Part shown: positions 23,168-35,000 of the stretch, piece after piece
How positions within the stretch are numbered: the first letter of the stretch is position 1
Layout: each line of letters begins with the position of its first letter
Source: Bryopsis sp. KO-2023
Lineage: Eukaryota > Chlorophyta > Ulvophyceae > Bryopsidales > Bryopsidaceae
Length of the DNA stretch: 64,000 bases
Direction of reading: 5' to 3'
Assembly: GCA_030272585.1 (NCBI GenBank)
Contig: BSYQ01000001.1
Location: 1,984,001 to 2,048,000 of the forward strand
Position numbers and translations under genes: made by a program
The notes under the pieces: model-generated
What the model saw: the letters and a program-made list of their open reading frames with translations, nothing else
The model's database searches: none
What the model was told of the DNA's origin: nothing

Positions 23168-25032
23168 TCAGCCCATCGTGTAGCTCGGCTTGGGCAAATT
23201 AATGACCGTGGATTTCACCTTAGTCATCATTTCGAGACTGTTCTTGATCCCTTGCGACCCGATGCCACTGTTTCTAAACCCTTGAAACGGGAAGTGATCA
23301 GGGCCCCTGGCAGGGGCAGAATTCACCTGCACCGTCCCTGTTTCCATCGCATCGCTGATATACACCGCCTTGTTCACATCCCTCGTGAAAACGCACCCTT
23401 GCAGCCCAAACACGTTTGCGTTGCAATGCTCGATCGCCTCCTCCACGCTTTTGACCCGCATGATAGGCAGCACCGGCCCGAAAGGCTCCTCCCATGCCAG
23501 CTTCATGTCTTTCGTGACCCCATCGATCACCAAAGGCCAAATCAGATTACCCTCTCGGCGATACTCTGCATGGAGCTTGCCTCCTTTCGACTTAGCATCC
23601 ACGACCAAACTCTCGATGAAATCTGCCGACGATTTGGACACGACCGGGGTTATGAAGCAATCATCCTCAGGTTTTCCAACAGTCAACCCTTTTACCCCGG
23701 CCACCACCTTCTCCACCACCTCATCAGCCACCGACTCCTCCACAAGAACGATTTTCACGGCGGTGCACCGCTGCCCGCTGTAAGAGAATCCCCCCTTGAT
23801 GATGTTCTTTACAGCCAGGTCGATGTCCCCATCCTCGCAAACGATGCAAGCATCTTTCCCGCCCAGCTCCATTTGTAAGGGCACCATTCCAGCCTTTTTC
23901 GAAATCTCGATTCCGGTGTCGCCCCCAGTGAATGAAATGCAGTTGCACAGCGGATGCATGGTCAAATAATCGCCAATTTCGGATCCACGGCCCGTGGTGA
24001 GGTTGATCAATCCTGCTGGAAACCCAGCTTTGTGGAAACAGTGCACCATGTGGATGGCTGCCACAGAGCCTTGGGTGGGGGGCTTCAGAACGACCGAGTT
24101 TCCAGCCATTAGGGCGGGTGCGATCTTCGAAACGGCAAGATTGACTGGGTAATTGAATGGAGGGATGCACAAAACAACACCCAGCGGAACCTGGGAAAAA
24201 ATAACCTTTCGTTCAATAAATTGCATAATACATATCTGCTTTGGGCCGAAAAAAACACCAAAATGAAGGGGGAAAGAGAACACTAATCCTTTGCATTGCC
24301 TACCTTTGACTCCATGCACAATTTGGTGCGCTCTTGACCAGGAAATGAGTCAGAAGCTAACAGCTTTCCCTCCCCCAGCACTCTAACCCCTTCTTCTGCA
24401 GTGTAATCGATGAGGTCGGCCGATCTGACCACCTCAGTCATGCTATCTTTCGCAGGTTTTGCGATTTCTTTGATAAGAGCGTCTGCCATCGGAGCTGGAT
24501 TTGCCCTCATCAATGCAGCAGCCGTCTTGAGCATTTCTGCCCGTTTCCAGAGGGGAGTTTTCGCCCACAGTTTCTGAGCGGCTTTGGCCAAGTGGAAAAC
24601 CTCATCCACCTCCGATTGGCTGCAAGCTGCAAAACACCACCGATTAAAAAAGCGAGCAACCAATACCCGTATCAGCCCAAAACTGGATCCACTTAATAAT
24701 CACCAGCTCACCCTCCCAAGAAAAAAAAAGTATCTTTTTTGTTTGGCACTTTTAGTCAGCAGAGGAAATCCTATTTTTATATGCATACCTTGAACATTGA
24801 AGTCGGTGGCTTGGGTGGTTGGATTCCCAATCCCAACGGTTTTCCCGGAAGCAGATTCCTTCCACTCTCCCTGAACGTAATACTTGTACACGCCCTCAGG
24901 AGTTGCTATCTCCTCATAAAACTGGTTCATCGTCCCGTTTGAAGTGTTCGACATGATTCCCAGAGATGCTGATATCCCTCGTTTCAATAAGGAACGTTCG
25001 GAGCGGAGAATGCCACCGATACGGGATAGCAT
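23168..25032 (-). CDS. GAPN: NADP-dependent non-phosphorylating GAPDH (ALDH11)
   Basis: Oxidises glyceraldehyde-3-phosphate to 3-phosphoglycerate with NADP+, giving cytosolic NADPH without ATP. Exons are 25032 (or 24954) to 24789, 24626-24304 and 24190-23168, with phases in agreement. From the ATG at 24954 the protein has 503 aa, the usual GAPN length. From the ATG at 25032 it gains 26 residues, MLSRIGGILRSERSLLKRG and onward, a basic, acid-poor stretch that looks like a mitochondrial or plastid presequence. ALDH features: PPFNYPVN (catalytic Asn), MELGGKDA (catalytic Glu), YSGQRCTAVK (catalytic Cys), EEPFGPVLP. The end, PARGPDHFPFQGFRNSGIGS and later INLPKPSYTMG, is diagnostic for GAPN over other ALDHs. 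PCIF1 lies divergently upstream, and its longest possible frame overlaps this 5' end. Confidence 0.93.
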
Positions 25033-25263
25033 ACAAGGCGAAGGAAACGCGTGGGGTGCTGGACTGGAGGGCTTGGGTTGGTTCCAGAGGCAGGGCTTCT
25101 TGACACCACGACAGCGTACGACGCGATACCTTCCGTACGACGGGCCGTTTTGACAGTAACCTGCGTTCCTGGAAAGGGTTTCCATCCTGTCCGTTCAGCA
25201 GCGAAGCGCGCGCTCTCTCAAGGCGTTTTCGTGTTTTTATCTGGGTTTCTGGTTGGTTTTGGT

Positions 25264-26622
25264 ATGGGGGACTTTGTCATTGTGGAGTGTTGGAGGTATC
25301 GCTGGGTGAGTCGACTCCGAAAGCGTTTTCAAACGCTCTGGAAGGAAGTGTTGGGATGCAAGCCTCCGAACGAAGCGTTCAACGGGTGGTTCTTCGAGGG
25401 TCTGGCGCGAAGACGTCCGAACTCCGACAGTTTGCTGGGGCCGATCCTCGTTTCGCCCGCCAGCCACGTGAGCGTTACGTTGCTGAGTTACGTTCTTCTC
25501 AGAAAACCTGTTGAGTTGAAGTACCCCAACACCAAGGAAGAGGCAATTCCGAATCTCAGGGAATACTTATCCGCATGCGAACTCGTCTTTGGAGACGAGG
25601 AAAGGGATCTGTTCTTGCAAAAGCAGGAAACTGTGTGGAGGGCTTTGGATCTGGGTTGGGCCACTGTTCTGTCAGTTGTCAGAGCCCAGCTGCATCCTTT
25701 TGTGGGGAAAACTCTAGAAGGGGTAGTCAAGAATTTGGGTGAAAAACTAGCATCAGCAGTCCTGGAAATAGAAGAAGATATTGCCATTGAAAGAGCCGCT
25801 GAGGTCGATTTGCCCAGCCAAATCTGCGTCCATCAAGAAGTTTTACCAACAGGCATGATACGATTTAGAGTTTGCAAAGAGGACCTTCCCATGGCTCTGA
25901 GAAATCAGAATTTGCTGTACGATCTGAACCCTCGTCGAGTCGAGCAGTTGAAGTTACAGTTTGGTAGAGTTGGAAGGAATGGCGCTCCTTCCGTCGAAAC
26001 TGAAAAATTCGAAGAGCAAGTGTGGTGCATGTTGCATCGATACCAATCCTTGTATGGCTCAGGGGGTGTCGGGGCGGGCTGGCAGTTGGCAACTCCACAT
26101 GAAGTGATGGCGATTCTCCGAGATGAATTCCATGTCAGTCATGAGTGCTTCGCATCCCCGTTGAATTGCTTTCTTCCTTCCTTTTGCTCCGTATTCCCCG
26201 ACACCGACCATTGCTTTGGATCGAAAGGTAGATTTTCAGAGAGCGTATTTCAGGGTGGGGGCAGTTTTCAGGCAGGTCCTCCATACGATACTTCCATAAT
26301 GCGAATGCTGGCAGATGCTATTTGCTCCTCATTAGAAACGGTCGATGGCCCACTGTCGATTGTGTGTGTTTTGCCGGATTGGGACCGTTGTGAGCCCATC
26401 GAGCGATTGAAGGGTTCCAAATTCAACAGAGCTTCATTCTCGTTGGCAAAGGAAAGCCACCGGTACTTGAACGGCTTCCAACACTTTTGCAAAAGCAAGC
26501 ATCTGTATGTCCGATTTGAATGCGCAACGTACGTGTGTTGGATGCAAAACGATACCGGGTTCGATCGCTGGAAGCCTGTTGAGGATTTGGTTTGTAAAGT
26601 GCAGAAGTCCTGGTCTAAATGA
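25264..26622 (+). CDS. PCIF1: PCIF1-like cap adenosine N6-methyltransferase domain protein
   Basis: Related to PCIF1/CAPAM, which makes m6Am at the first transcribed adenosine of mRNA and binds phosphorylated RNA polymerase II CTD. Intronless. I chose the ATG at 25264 (452 aa) because the longer frame from 25051 crosses the 5' end of the divergent GAPN gene. The core matches PCIF1: HECFASPLNCFLPSFCSVFP, then DTDHCFGSKGRF, GSFQAGPPYD and PLSIVCVLPDWD. In human PCIF1 the corresponding stretches are FECFASPLNC, FPDTD.YFGS and NPPF. The catalytic N-P-P-F motif reads G-P-P-Y here (about residues 338-341), which may mean loss of activity. No WW domain is visible. It may be an active divergent enzyme or a cap/CTD-binding pseudoenzyme. 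Confidence 0.85.
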   Translation: MGDFVIVECWRYRWVSRLRKRFQTLWKEVLGCKPPNEAFNGWFFEGLARRRPNSDSLLGPILVSPASHVSVTLLSYVLLRKPVELKYPNTKEEAIPNLREYLSACELVFGDEERDLFLQKQETVWRALDLGWATVLSVVRAQLHPFVGKTLEGVVKNLGEKLASAVLEIEEDIAIERAAEVDLPSQICVHQEVLPTGMIRFRVCKEDLPMALRNQNLLYDLNPRRVEQLKLQFGRVGRNGAPSVETEKFEEQVWCMLHRYQSLYGSGGVGAGWQLATPHEVMAILRDEFHVSHECFASPLNCFLPSFCSVFPDTDHCFGSKGRFSESVFQGGGSFQAGPPYDTSIMRMLADAICSSLETVDGPLSIVCVLPDWDRCEPIERLKGSKFNRASFSLAKESHRYLNGFQHFCKSKHLYVRFECATYVCWMQNDTGFDRWKPVEDLVCKVQKSWSK

Positions 26623-27257
26623 TAGTTCAATGGGTCTTCCAGGCATGCATGGAGTGCATTTATTTGTCTAGTGATATGTTGTTTCTCTTGCAAGGACAGG
26701 CTGGCCTTGATTGCTCGATCAAATCACATTGTTGGTTTGTTGCAAGAGACTGGGCAGCAATGCCCAAATGTTTTGTAGTTCTTGCCTATATGTTGGCTTG
26801 AGGGTTAAATACCCTGCAGACAGTTCCCTAGGTGTGTCTAAACAATCGTAGTTGGGGTTCCATGATATTGAAGTTTGAAGAATGAAACTCGTTGTGAAGG
26901 GGCGAAGATGAAACTCAATCACCACCAGAGATTCTCCGGATATGTCCTATTCGCAGTAAATAATAACATCCCTTCGAAGCCAAGTATGTGTGTTGTTACA
27001 CTGCCTAGGGGTCCATGTTGAGGTTTCTAAAGAGGCCAAGTGCACCCACATCTGCTCCTCAGTGTAAACTCATTATCAATATATCCCTTGCATTGGCACA
27101 ATCACAGTCACCAGTCGTTGCGGCCCTTGAGGTGGATGCAAGTTTTGGAATGGTTGGAGTCCTGGATCGGATCTGACAAAACACGCCGTGAATGAAGTCG
27201 ATGAAAATCAATCAAACTGCGATCAGGAGGGAGCAATGACGGACACCCAGCAGCCCA
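26623..27257. other. intergenic, no gene seen
   Basis: About 0.6 kb between two intronless genes on the same strand. I see no coding frame or RNA feature; it should hold the PCIF1 3' end and the mTERF promoter. Confidence 0.4.
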
Positions 27258-28169
27258 ATGGCTTTCCGCTCTTTCATCCACAGTTTTTCGTTGGTGGTGG
27301 CGAAATCACAATGTCGAGGGGTATGGAACAGCGCGTTGTACGGAGGCGGCGCGCAGCCCTTGGTTTCTCTGTTGAAAATCACCACCAAGGAATTTCGGGA
27401 AATGTGTGATCGTGTGGAGAAGGGGAAAAAATCTCCCAGAAATTATTTTGATGTGGACGTCAACGTGCAGCTTTTGCCCAATTTAAAATTGTTCAAGTCG
27501 TGGGGGCTCGATTTGGATGAGCAAAAAATGGTGGTCAGAAAATACCCCAAGATAACAACTCGGAAGGGGGAAGATTTGATGGCTGTTAAAGCTTGGTACA
27601 CCGAAAAGTTCCAACTCGATTCAGAGGAGTGGAAGGAGGTCGTCGTTAAATGCCCTCGGCTGCTGAATCGATCCAGGGAGGAAAAAGCTGGACCGTTGTA
27701 CACAGCATTGATGAGGGCAGGGTTTTCTCATGCAGAAATCCGGGGTCTCTTGGTGGCAGCCCCATCGATATTTCACCATGGAGAACTCCGCTTTATCGAG
27801 GAAAGGTTTCTGACTCTGAGGGACTTGGGGCTGAATAACGGTGGCATCATCAAGATGCTAATGCTGGTGCCCGAAATGTTGGGTGCGAATTTGGCTCAGA
27901 ATTTGAAACCGAAGCTTAGGTGGTTTCAAAAGGAATTGAGCATCAAATGGGACGTGATGGTGGAGGAGATCATGGTTCGTTATCCGGACTGGTTTTGGAA
28001 TGTCACCATCAAGGAGCTGAAGGAGAACCTCACGTGGTTGAAGGAGCAAGGGTTCAGCAAGGAGGAATGCTCGAAGTTTGCTGTTTACCGGCCAGAAATA
28101 TTTCTCAAAACCAATGTGGGGGACTTGAAAGGACTTCTGGCATCGATGAAGGAACTAGTGGGAAGATGA
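27258..28169 (+). CDS. mTERF-domain organellar gene-expression factor
   Basis: A 303-aa intronless protein made of mTERF helical repeats, which bind nucleic acid in mitochondria or plastids and act in transcription, splicing or ribosome assembly. The N-terminus, MAFRSFIHSFSLVVAKSQCR, is free of acidic residues and fits an organelle presequence. Repeats carry the family pattern of a Pro near a helix end: VRKYPKITTRKGED, VVKCPRLLNRSREE, LVAAPSIFHHG, LMLVPEMLGANL, MVRYPDWFWN and FAVYRPEIFLKTN, about 35 residues apart, i.e. at least six repeats. Which organelle and which subfamily cannot be decided from this sequence. GPAT9 is convergent downstream. Confidence 0.85.
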   Translation: MAFRSFIHSFSLVVAKSQCRGVWNSALYGGGAQPLVSLLKITTKEFREMCDRVEKGKKSPRNYFDVDVNVQLLPNLKLFKSWGLDLDEQKMVVRKYPKITTRKGEDLMAVKAWYTEKFQLDSEEWKEVVVKCPRLLNRSREEKAGPLYTALMRAGFSHAEIRGLLVAAPSIFHHGELRFIEERFLTLRDLGLNNGGIIKMLMLVPEMLGANLAQNLKPKLRWFQKELSIKWDVMVEEIMVRYPDWFWNVTIKELKENLTWLKEQGFSKEECSKFAVYRPEIFLKTNVGDLKGLLASMKELVGR

Positions 28170-28786
28170 GTTTGAAAAATCGTGCATATGTTTGGAAAAT
28201 TGGTGAAGGGAATGATTCAACGTCTGTTGGTTTGCCTATCAAACGCAGCATTCGATGCCCATCGCCCACGGACTCAGTGATTGATTGCATTGTCGGGCCT
28301 CCCTTGTTCAGGGATATGAAGACTGTTCTCCGTTGTAAGAATAGGTTATAGCTTTTCAGATCTTTGTGTGATTTTTGTGTCGTCAAGCAGCTTTCACAGT
28401 TGTTTTTTCGAAGCGAGCAAACAAACACAATTAGATTCCAGTTGTGCGGCCAGGGCCAGTTCCAGTAGGCAGTCAACATTCGTCTGCACTTCATGGAAAA
28501 TCAAAATCAAAATTCATTCGATAAAATCTCGATCACACACTAACCCTTGTTGATATCATAGATTTTTCTCAGATTGGCTTTGTGTTCATTGGGGGCGGGG
28601 GGCTGGATGCAACAAATCAATGCCAGACAATCCAGCTTTTTTGCATGATGATCGGGATGACATCATTTCATTGCCTCAGTCAGGGGTTCCCAGCCGTCAA
28701 AATTTTCTTCAAAAAAAGATATACTCAACATCTCTGTTTACAAACGTATCAAAATTTGCACCACAACTGAATTGGGTATCTGAATT
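28170..28786. other. gene-free convergent interval
   Basis: About 0.6 kb between the mTERF stop codon and the GPAT9 stop codon. I see no supported feature. Confidence 0.4.
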
Positions 28787-31700
28787 TCACTCTGGAATGG
28801 ACGCTTGACTCCGTCTTTGTTTCAAACTGCTCGACGTCTCGACATCGACAGCGTGGTCGCTCTGTGGGGCTTCGTTTACCTCCATGAGGTGTCTCCTCAC
28901 GGAATGGGCAAAAACCCTCCTTCGTTTCTCAATCAGTTGTGGATGCTGCGCCAGACATGCCAGCACTCAGCACAAAACACAAAAAAAAAGCCCAGAAGAA
29001 ATCATCCTAATTCGATTGAATTTTGCTCTACCTCTTTTCTCTTTCTCGCAACATCCACAGAAGCACTGCTTTATTTTCAAATAGCGCCACCAAAGCAACA
29101 AAAGAAATAATACTGGTGGTAATCAGTCAAAGTGGGCTATCTGGCTGATTCACATACCTTTCTTTTTCGTTTCGTTTTTCCAGACTATGCTCACCTTTTC
29201 TCCAAGATTATAATACTTGAGATAGCCATCCCACGGCACGATTCTGAGTCGAGCCTGATCAGCAATAATTTTTTGAACTCGAGATGAAAATTCCTGGGGT
29301 GTCTCGCCAGCCTGGAGAGACTGGGGCTCCAGAAAGTAAACATCACACACCACTGCCCAGCTGGTCATCATTTTCAACTGAGCAAAAAAAACAAAAACAC
29401 ACACATCTTGAAAAATAGGCTGTCGCATGAGCTTGGGGTTCATTTTTCCATAAGTGCTGACTGGCATCAAACTGTGGTGAATTTTGCAGTATTTTTGGTT
29501 TTGTTAATCATCAAGTTGCTGGAGGTGTGCATTTACTCAAGGGTGTGCGTGTGTTGGTGTCACTATTAAAGCAAATAAATCATCAAGCGACACGCAACAC
29601 CCTTTCCGCCTCTATGACTGACAGGACTCGAGGCATACCAGGTGTGCAGTGAAGGATTGCCGGCGGCTGTTCCAAAAGGCATCGACGAAGATTTTGTTGT
29701 ACTTGATGGCTATTGGGCAGACCACCGCTCCTAGCTCGAAGGTCCCTTTCTTGAACATCACGCAGTATTCGTTATTCACACAGGTGCCCTCCGGGAAAAT
29801 CAGAAGTGGGGTGGACTCCCCACTGCTGATGTGAGAGCTCATTTTCTCCGCCACAATTTTCCTATCTTTCACCTGTGTTAATGGATAAAACAAACGAACC
29901 TCAGAAAAACACACACAAAAAACATACTGGATGGACCGCCCACACAAACAAGCAGCACACTGGTTGTGTTTGCTTTGTGGAGTTAGGGGGAGGGCTCCCA
30001 AAGCTGAGTCTGACCCAGAAGAAACACCGACTCACCTCCGTTCGATTGAACCAAAGACATCCAAGGCAGCTAAGAACGGAGGTTTGAAGGAAACCCACCC
30101 ATCCTGCATGCAATTGCATGATGACAGCGAAGGGGCTGTAGGAGCACAGGATTATGTAATCGATCATGGAAGTGTGATTGGCCACCCACACTCTGTTTGC
30201 TTTTTTCACCGGCCTGGGTCCATGAAACTTGACGACGCCCGTCCAAGAAGCTACGAACATGCTGCATTGAAATTTGACCAGCCCTCTTTCGATTTCTCGA
30301 CGTTTTGGACCATCCTGAAGCACAACCAACGGAATGCCCATTTAAAACAACAATTTATCTGTTGCAAATATTCCATTGTTTTGTTGGGATCAAAGGGATG
30401 TCTTTCTATTTATTTATATGTTATTATTATTAATCTTTTTTAGGGGGTGAGTGATAACAAAAGATGATTTCGAAAAACAGTTCAATTGCTAATATACAGA
30501 AAATATTTCTATTCAAGAAATATTGCCCTCCCCAATCACATCATCCCACCATACCTTCATTATTGCTCGGACCGAAAAGAAAAGCGTGAAAAATATCAAA
30601 AATCCACCCATCAATATCACAACCCTGCCATGCACAAAGAAACCAAGATCTCAAAATCCAGCAAGGAACCCATTGTAGCAGGAAAAAAAAACAACGAAAT
30701 GAAATGAACTGGAATGAACCATCATCACTAACAAGGCACCCTGGACTCATTTTCAACCATATCCTCTCTGTTGACTCCCAAAGATTTATGCTGGACTTCA
30801 CCAACATATACAGAAATAAAAATAAATGGCACCTGATTGGGAAGAGTATGAGGAATCGCACGATTGCCCCCATCCACCACATTGGAAAAAGGTAGAAATT
30901 CCAATTCCAAGGATCGGGCTCCATGCTTGTGAAACATCGTAAGAAGGAATCATCGACGATGGCCGCCGCACCATCTGATAGAATAGGTGATATGTCCAAC
31001 AGCTCCTGCCTGAGATGTGTTTTTTTGAAAGGAAAAAAAAATCAGCAAGGAATCCATCCCAATTGTTTTGGTTTTCTTTCCCCAGAAAAATTAAAAGAAG
31101 TGAAAAGTAGGAAACACACACACACACACACACAAAAAAGAACACATTATTGTGATTTCTTTTTTCTTATCCACACCCCATAGATGTGGCTATTTTCAGG
31201 TCTGACTTACAAAACGCTGCCCTTCGTTGTGTGGGAGAGTCGATCCTCCTCCGCCTCAAACAGATTCTATCAACAGGAAAAAATGAAGACAAAACAAAAA
31301 CCAGTCGTATCGGTCGATTTACGCTATTTTTAGATCATAATGCCAACCAAAATACAAAAACCATGATGGCGCTTCTGTCAATTAATTGAGGGGGGGCTTG
31401 ACACTTTTTTTTGTTTGCATTCATGTACAAAACAACGATTTAGCACCGATCGATCATAATTGAAAGGCGGACATTGCTTGTAACACTAACGCTTTCAATT
31501 GTCAATATCCGTACCTCAATTTTCCCTTCAATATTGGTTTTCGCATCAGAGCCCTCCATCAGGTTCAAATCATCCAGGCTCCTCTCCCTGCTTTTTCCAC
31601 ACGAAACAAACGAAAAAAAATTTGTCAATGGCCGTGGCCAAAAACAATTCCCAAGCATCGCCCATCTTTCTCTCCAGAACCATACTTTGTCTGAAAACCA

Positions 31701-31837
31701 TCACAAATGCATCCGATCAAGTTTCACCCCCAAAACACATTTTCGTGTGGCTTTTTCTCCTACCTGCCTCTCGATCGCAGAGAGCGCAGCCCTGGAACAG
31801 TTACACCTGAAATTTGTCCCTTCTTCTCGGAAGCCAT
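28787..31837 (-). CDS. GPAT9: glycerol-3-phosphate acyltransferase, GPAT9/GPAT3-4 type
   Basis: ER membrane enzyme that adds the first acyl chain to glycerol-3-phosphate for membrane and storage lipid. Nine exons: 31837-31764, 31587-31515, 31266-31211, 31009-30833, 30624-30555, 30314-30036, 29872-29639, 29377-29195 and 28945-28787. Phases agree and the total is 434 aa, about 60 more than land-plant GPAT9. The body matches closely: DGAAAIVDDSFLRCF, DPWNWNFYLFP, two membrane segments (GAIVRFLILFP; VVILMGGFLIFFTLFF), FVASWTGVVKFHGPRP, acyltransferase motif I NHTSMID, motif II GCLWFNRTE, motif III FPEGTC, motif IV CPIAIKYN, then VDAFWNSRRQSFTAHL and VPWDGYLKY. The final exon (EKRRRVFAHSVRRHLME) extends past the usual end with a Ser/Gln-rich tail. 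It starts 252 bases from the divergent Ku80 ATG, so the two may share a promoter region. Confidence 0.94.
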
Positions 31838-32089
31838 CACTGTCTCGTTTGCCCCAATCGTCTGAAACGGCGGGTTGCGCGCGATGGGTTCTGAATTTCA
31901 ATTTATAAGCCCAGCGACAGAGTGGATCGATGGCGACGTGACATCGTGTTCTGTAAAACATCGGTTTCGAGTTATGAGTAAACAGCAGCACACACTGGGT
32001 GTCGAGACTGTGGGCTGAGGAACGAACCAGTGGTGGTGTTTATCGAACAAGTGGCGTGCATCTTGCGGTGTTGGAGTCGGCTTGTAAGA

Positions 32090-35000
32090 ATGAGCAGATC
32101 TAAGGTGAGGCTGCTGGTGGGGTAGCGTCGGTTGGCCATAGAGAGATCCTGTTTGCGTGAGCGATAATCCCTGGACGAATTTTCAGGAGCTCCTAGTTCT
32201 GGTGGTCGACGTTGGACCGGAGATGGAGCCTCACCTTGCTCTAACCAGTCGAGCGATATTCTCGCTGCTCAATTCTAAGGTGTGACGCTTTTCCCTGACG
32301 ACTTGATCTCTTTTTGTGTTTGTTTCGTTTCTACCAGAACACTAACCAACGATGAAAGTCATTAAACACGTTTTTTCAATATTCTGGCATTGATATCACA
32401 CACATTGATTCATGCATATGTATATTTTTTTTTTCCATTTTCCAAAGCTTGGAAGCTGGGCGGCATCTGTTCGCAGATTCTCTTCAAACCAACTCACCAA
32501 GTGAGCGTGGTCTTCTATGGAACCACAGGTGAGTGCCATTTTAATTTGCCCGCCCCCCCCCCAAAAAAAAATAAAAACTATTTTTCTTCTTCTCATATTG
32601 TAGCGTTGCTATTATCATGAATTATGCATGCTTTTTTGGATATATTTGTTTGTGTACATTCTTACGCACAAACAAAAATGTGTAAATATACATATAGTTA
32701 TATATGTTTCTTCTCGTCAAAAAGTCCTGAGCAAAAGGGGGTTATCCCATGATCACACTCAAAATTCATTTATTTTTTATTTTTTATTCAGCTAATTTGG
32801 GCACCAATGATGGCAGTTTCACTGGAGCATTGGAAATTGTGGGGTTCCGTTTCTATCTTTCACTGGAATTTTTTTCCCCCATGATTTGTAGAAACCGATA
32901 ATTCGTTGCACGAGGAAATGAATTCAAATGGAGAGGAGGGTCAATACACATGCATCAAGGAGCTCGTTCCAATGAATCCCCCAGAGGTCGGATCTCTGTT
33001 ACGGTTGAAAAATGTGGGATGTGAAAACGGAGCGAGCGATTTCCTGGATGCCGTGGTGGTGGCTGCAGATGTCCTGCTGAGAAAAGTCAGGGCCGAGAAA
33101 GCATTGGAAAAAGCTTCGAAACGAATCGTTTTGATGTCCAGTTTTGCAGGAAAGGTATGGCTGGGGGCAGTGGGAATATTATTATCATTACAAATTTCAC
33201 TTTTTTTTTTTCTTTTTTTCTCAAAAGAGAATTTTTGTTCAAAAGTTGGAAGATAAAGGATTCAGCCCCGCTCTGTTTTTTTCTTCATTTGGCAAACTTT
33301 CATTCTTTCGCCTTTTGGCAAACTCTCCCTGAAGTACCTGTACGCAAAAAGCAAATCTATGTTGGGGGTGTCTTTCAGATATTGATTTCGATTGCCATGA
33401 TTTCCAGGCCAAACCATTGTCTGAAGCATTTCGCGACAGACTGGTGTCCAGTCTTTCAAGTAATAACATTCGATTGGAAGTGGTATCTATTGATTTCAAT
33501 ATCGATGAGGAGCACTCCGCCCAGAAAGCCTCCAATCGCGAAACCTTAACGGATTTGCTGCACAAAGCCAACGGAACTTTGAAAAGTGCCAGGGATGAGT
33601 GTCAATTGCTGGGATCTTTCACGGCGAAAGACACAGCCCATACTTGCATGTACAAGGGGCCGCTGTCGATGGGGGGCGATCTCATGGATTTGAATGTCAG
33701 GGTTTACAAAAAGGCAGCCAAAGCGACGGTTCCAAGTTTGAAGCTCTATTCCGATAGGTAAAGAAAAGAAACATGACTAAAAGGAACGCTTACTAATCTG
33801 GCATACTAATCTGGATCCCCTCCATTTAGTCAGGAGGGTTTTTCTTCTCGTGATTTGGTGATGCATTGACCTTAGCGATTGCTCCTCGCTAAGGTCAATC
33901 CATTCATTGATTATTCAAACCTCCCAGGGTTTTACCGTCCTCTGTTCAATCAATGAATGTGTTTTCTGATGGGGCAGATTTTTCTCAGTGCTTTGTGCGG
34001 TCGTCATTTTGAAATACATATTTCTGGATTGGTTTTCTTTTGGGGGGTGAAAGGTCGACCGCTGCAGGTGCCACTCACAAGGTAATGAGGGAAACTGAGT
34101 ACAAGACTCAAACTGATCCGGACAACCCAGTCACCCCCGAGGAACGAGTGAAAGCCTACAAATACGGAAAGCAAACCGTGCCCCTTTCCCAAGATGAGGA
34201 AGAAAACCTCCAATACGCCTCCGATAGGGACCTTCACATCTTGGGCTTTGTGAATGCTTCTCAGGTCAGGGCTGAGCACATTCTATGTCGATATCGCTCA
34301 TCATTTGTTTCAGTGTGCAGCGTGTTGATTTATTTTTTCCTTCGAAATTTTATCATGATGATTCCGATATCCATGCCTCGATTTTTACTCAGATTTCGAT
34401 CAGTCCATTTCCTTTTTCAATTTTTTTAAAAGAAGTCAGTGGTGACTAAGCAGCTCCTCTCTTGACGACACAGTGACTTGGGAAAGCGTTTCAATATATG
34501 TCCTATTATTTTTTCTTTTCTTATTTGACGATGATTTAATGAAGACCCAATTTTCAAAATGTATATCCCCCACTCTGCACGAATATCAGGTACCTCGCCA
34601 CCATTACATGAGCGAACCATATATGATCATTCCCGAAGATGATAATTCCCGTCTGGCTGTGTCCGCCCTTTGCGGTGCGATGAGAAACCAAGGGAAAGTA
34701 GCTATTGTCAGGACCAAGCTGAACAAGAGGTCCACTGTTTCTCTGGGGGTTCTGATGCCTTTCGAGACTGAGGGGTCGAATTTGGATTGCTTTGTAATGA
34801 ACATACTACCGTTCGCAGAAGATGTGCGAAATTACCCGTTCGCTTCGTTTCAGTCGAAGCCTGACTTGATTCCCAGCGAAACCCAACTCAATGCAGCACA
34901 AAAGGCAAGGGGAATTACCGATGGATGTGACTCTGGATATTTGCTTTGTTTTCTTCCTCCTGTTTGAATTAGTATTTTCTTTTTTTTTGGGGGGGGGGGA

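Noticed and set aside
23078-23878. 266-codon open frame on the plus strand
   Set aside because: It mirrors the GAPN exon on the other strand; its His/Arg/Pro-rich composition is typical of a shadow frame.
25051-25263. 71-codon N-terminal extension of PCIF1
   Set aside because: It lies over the 5' region of the divergent GAPN gene, has no family match, and an ATG at 25264 sits closer to the conserved core.
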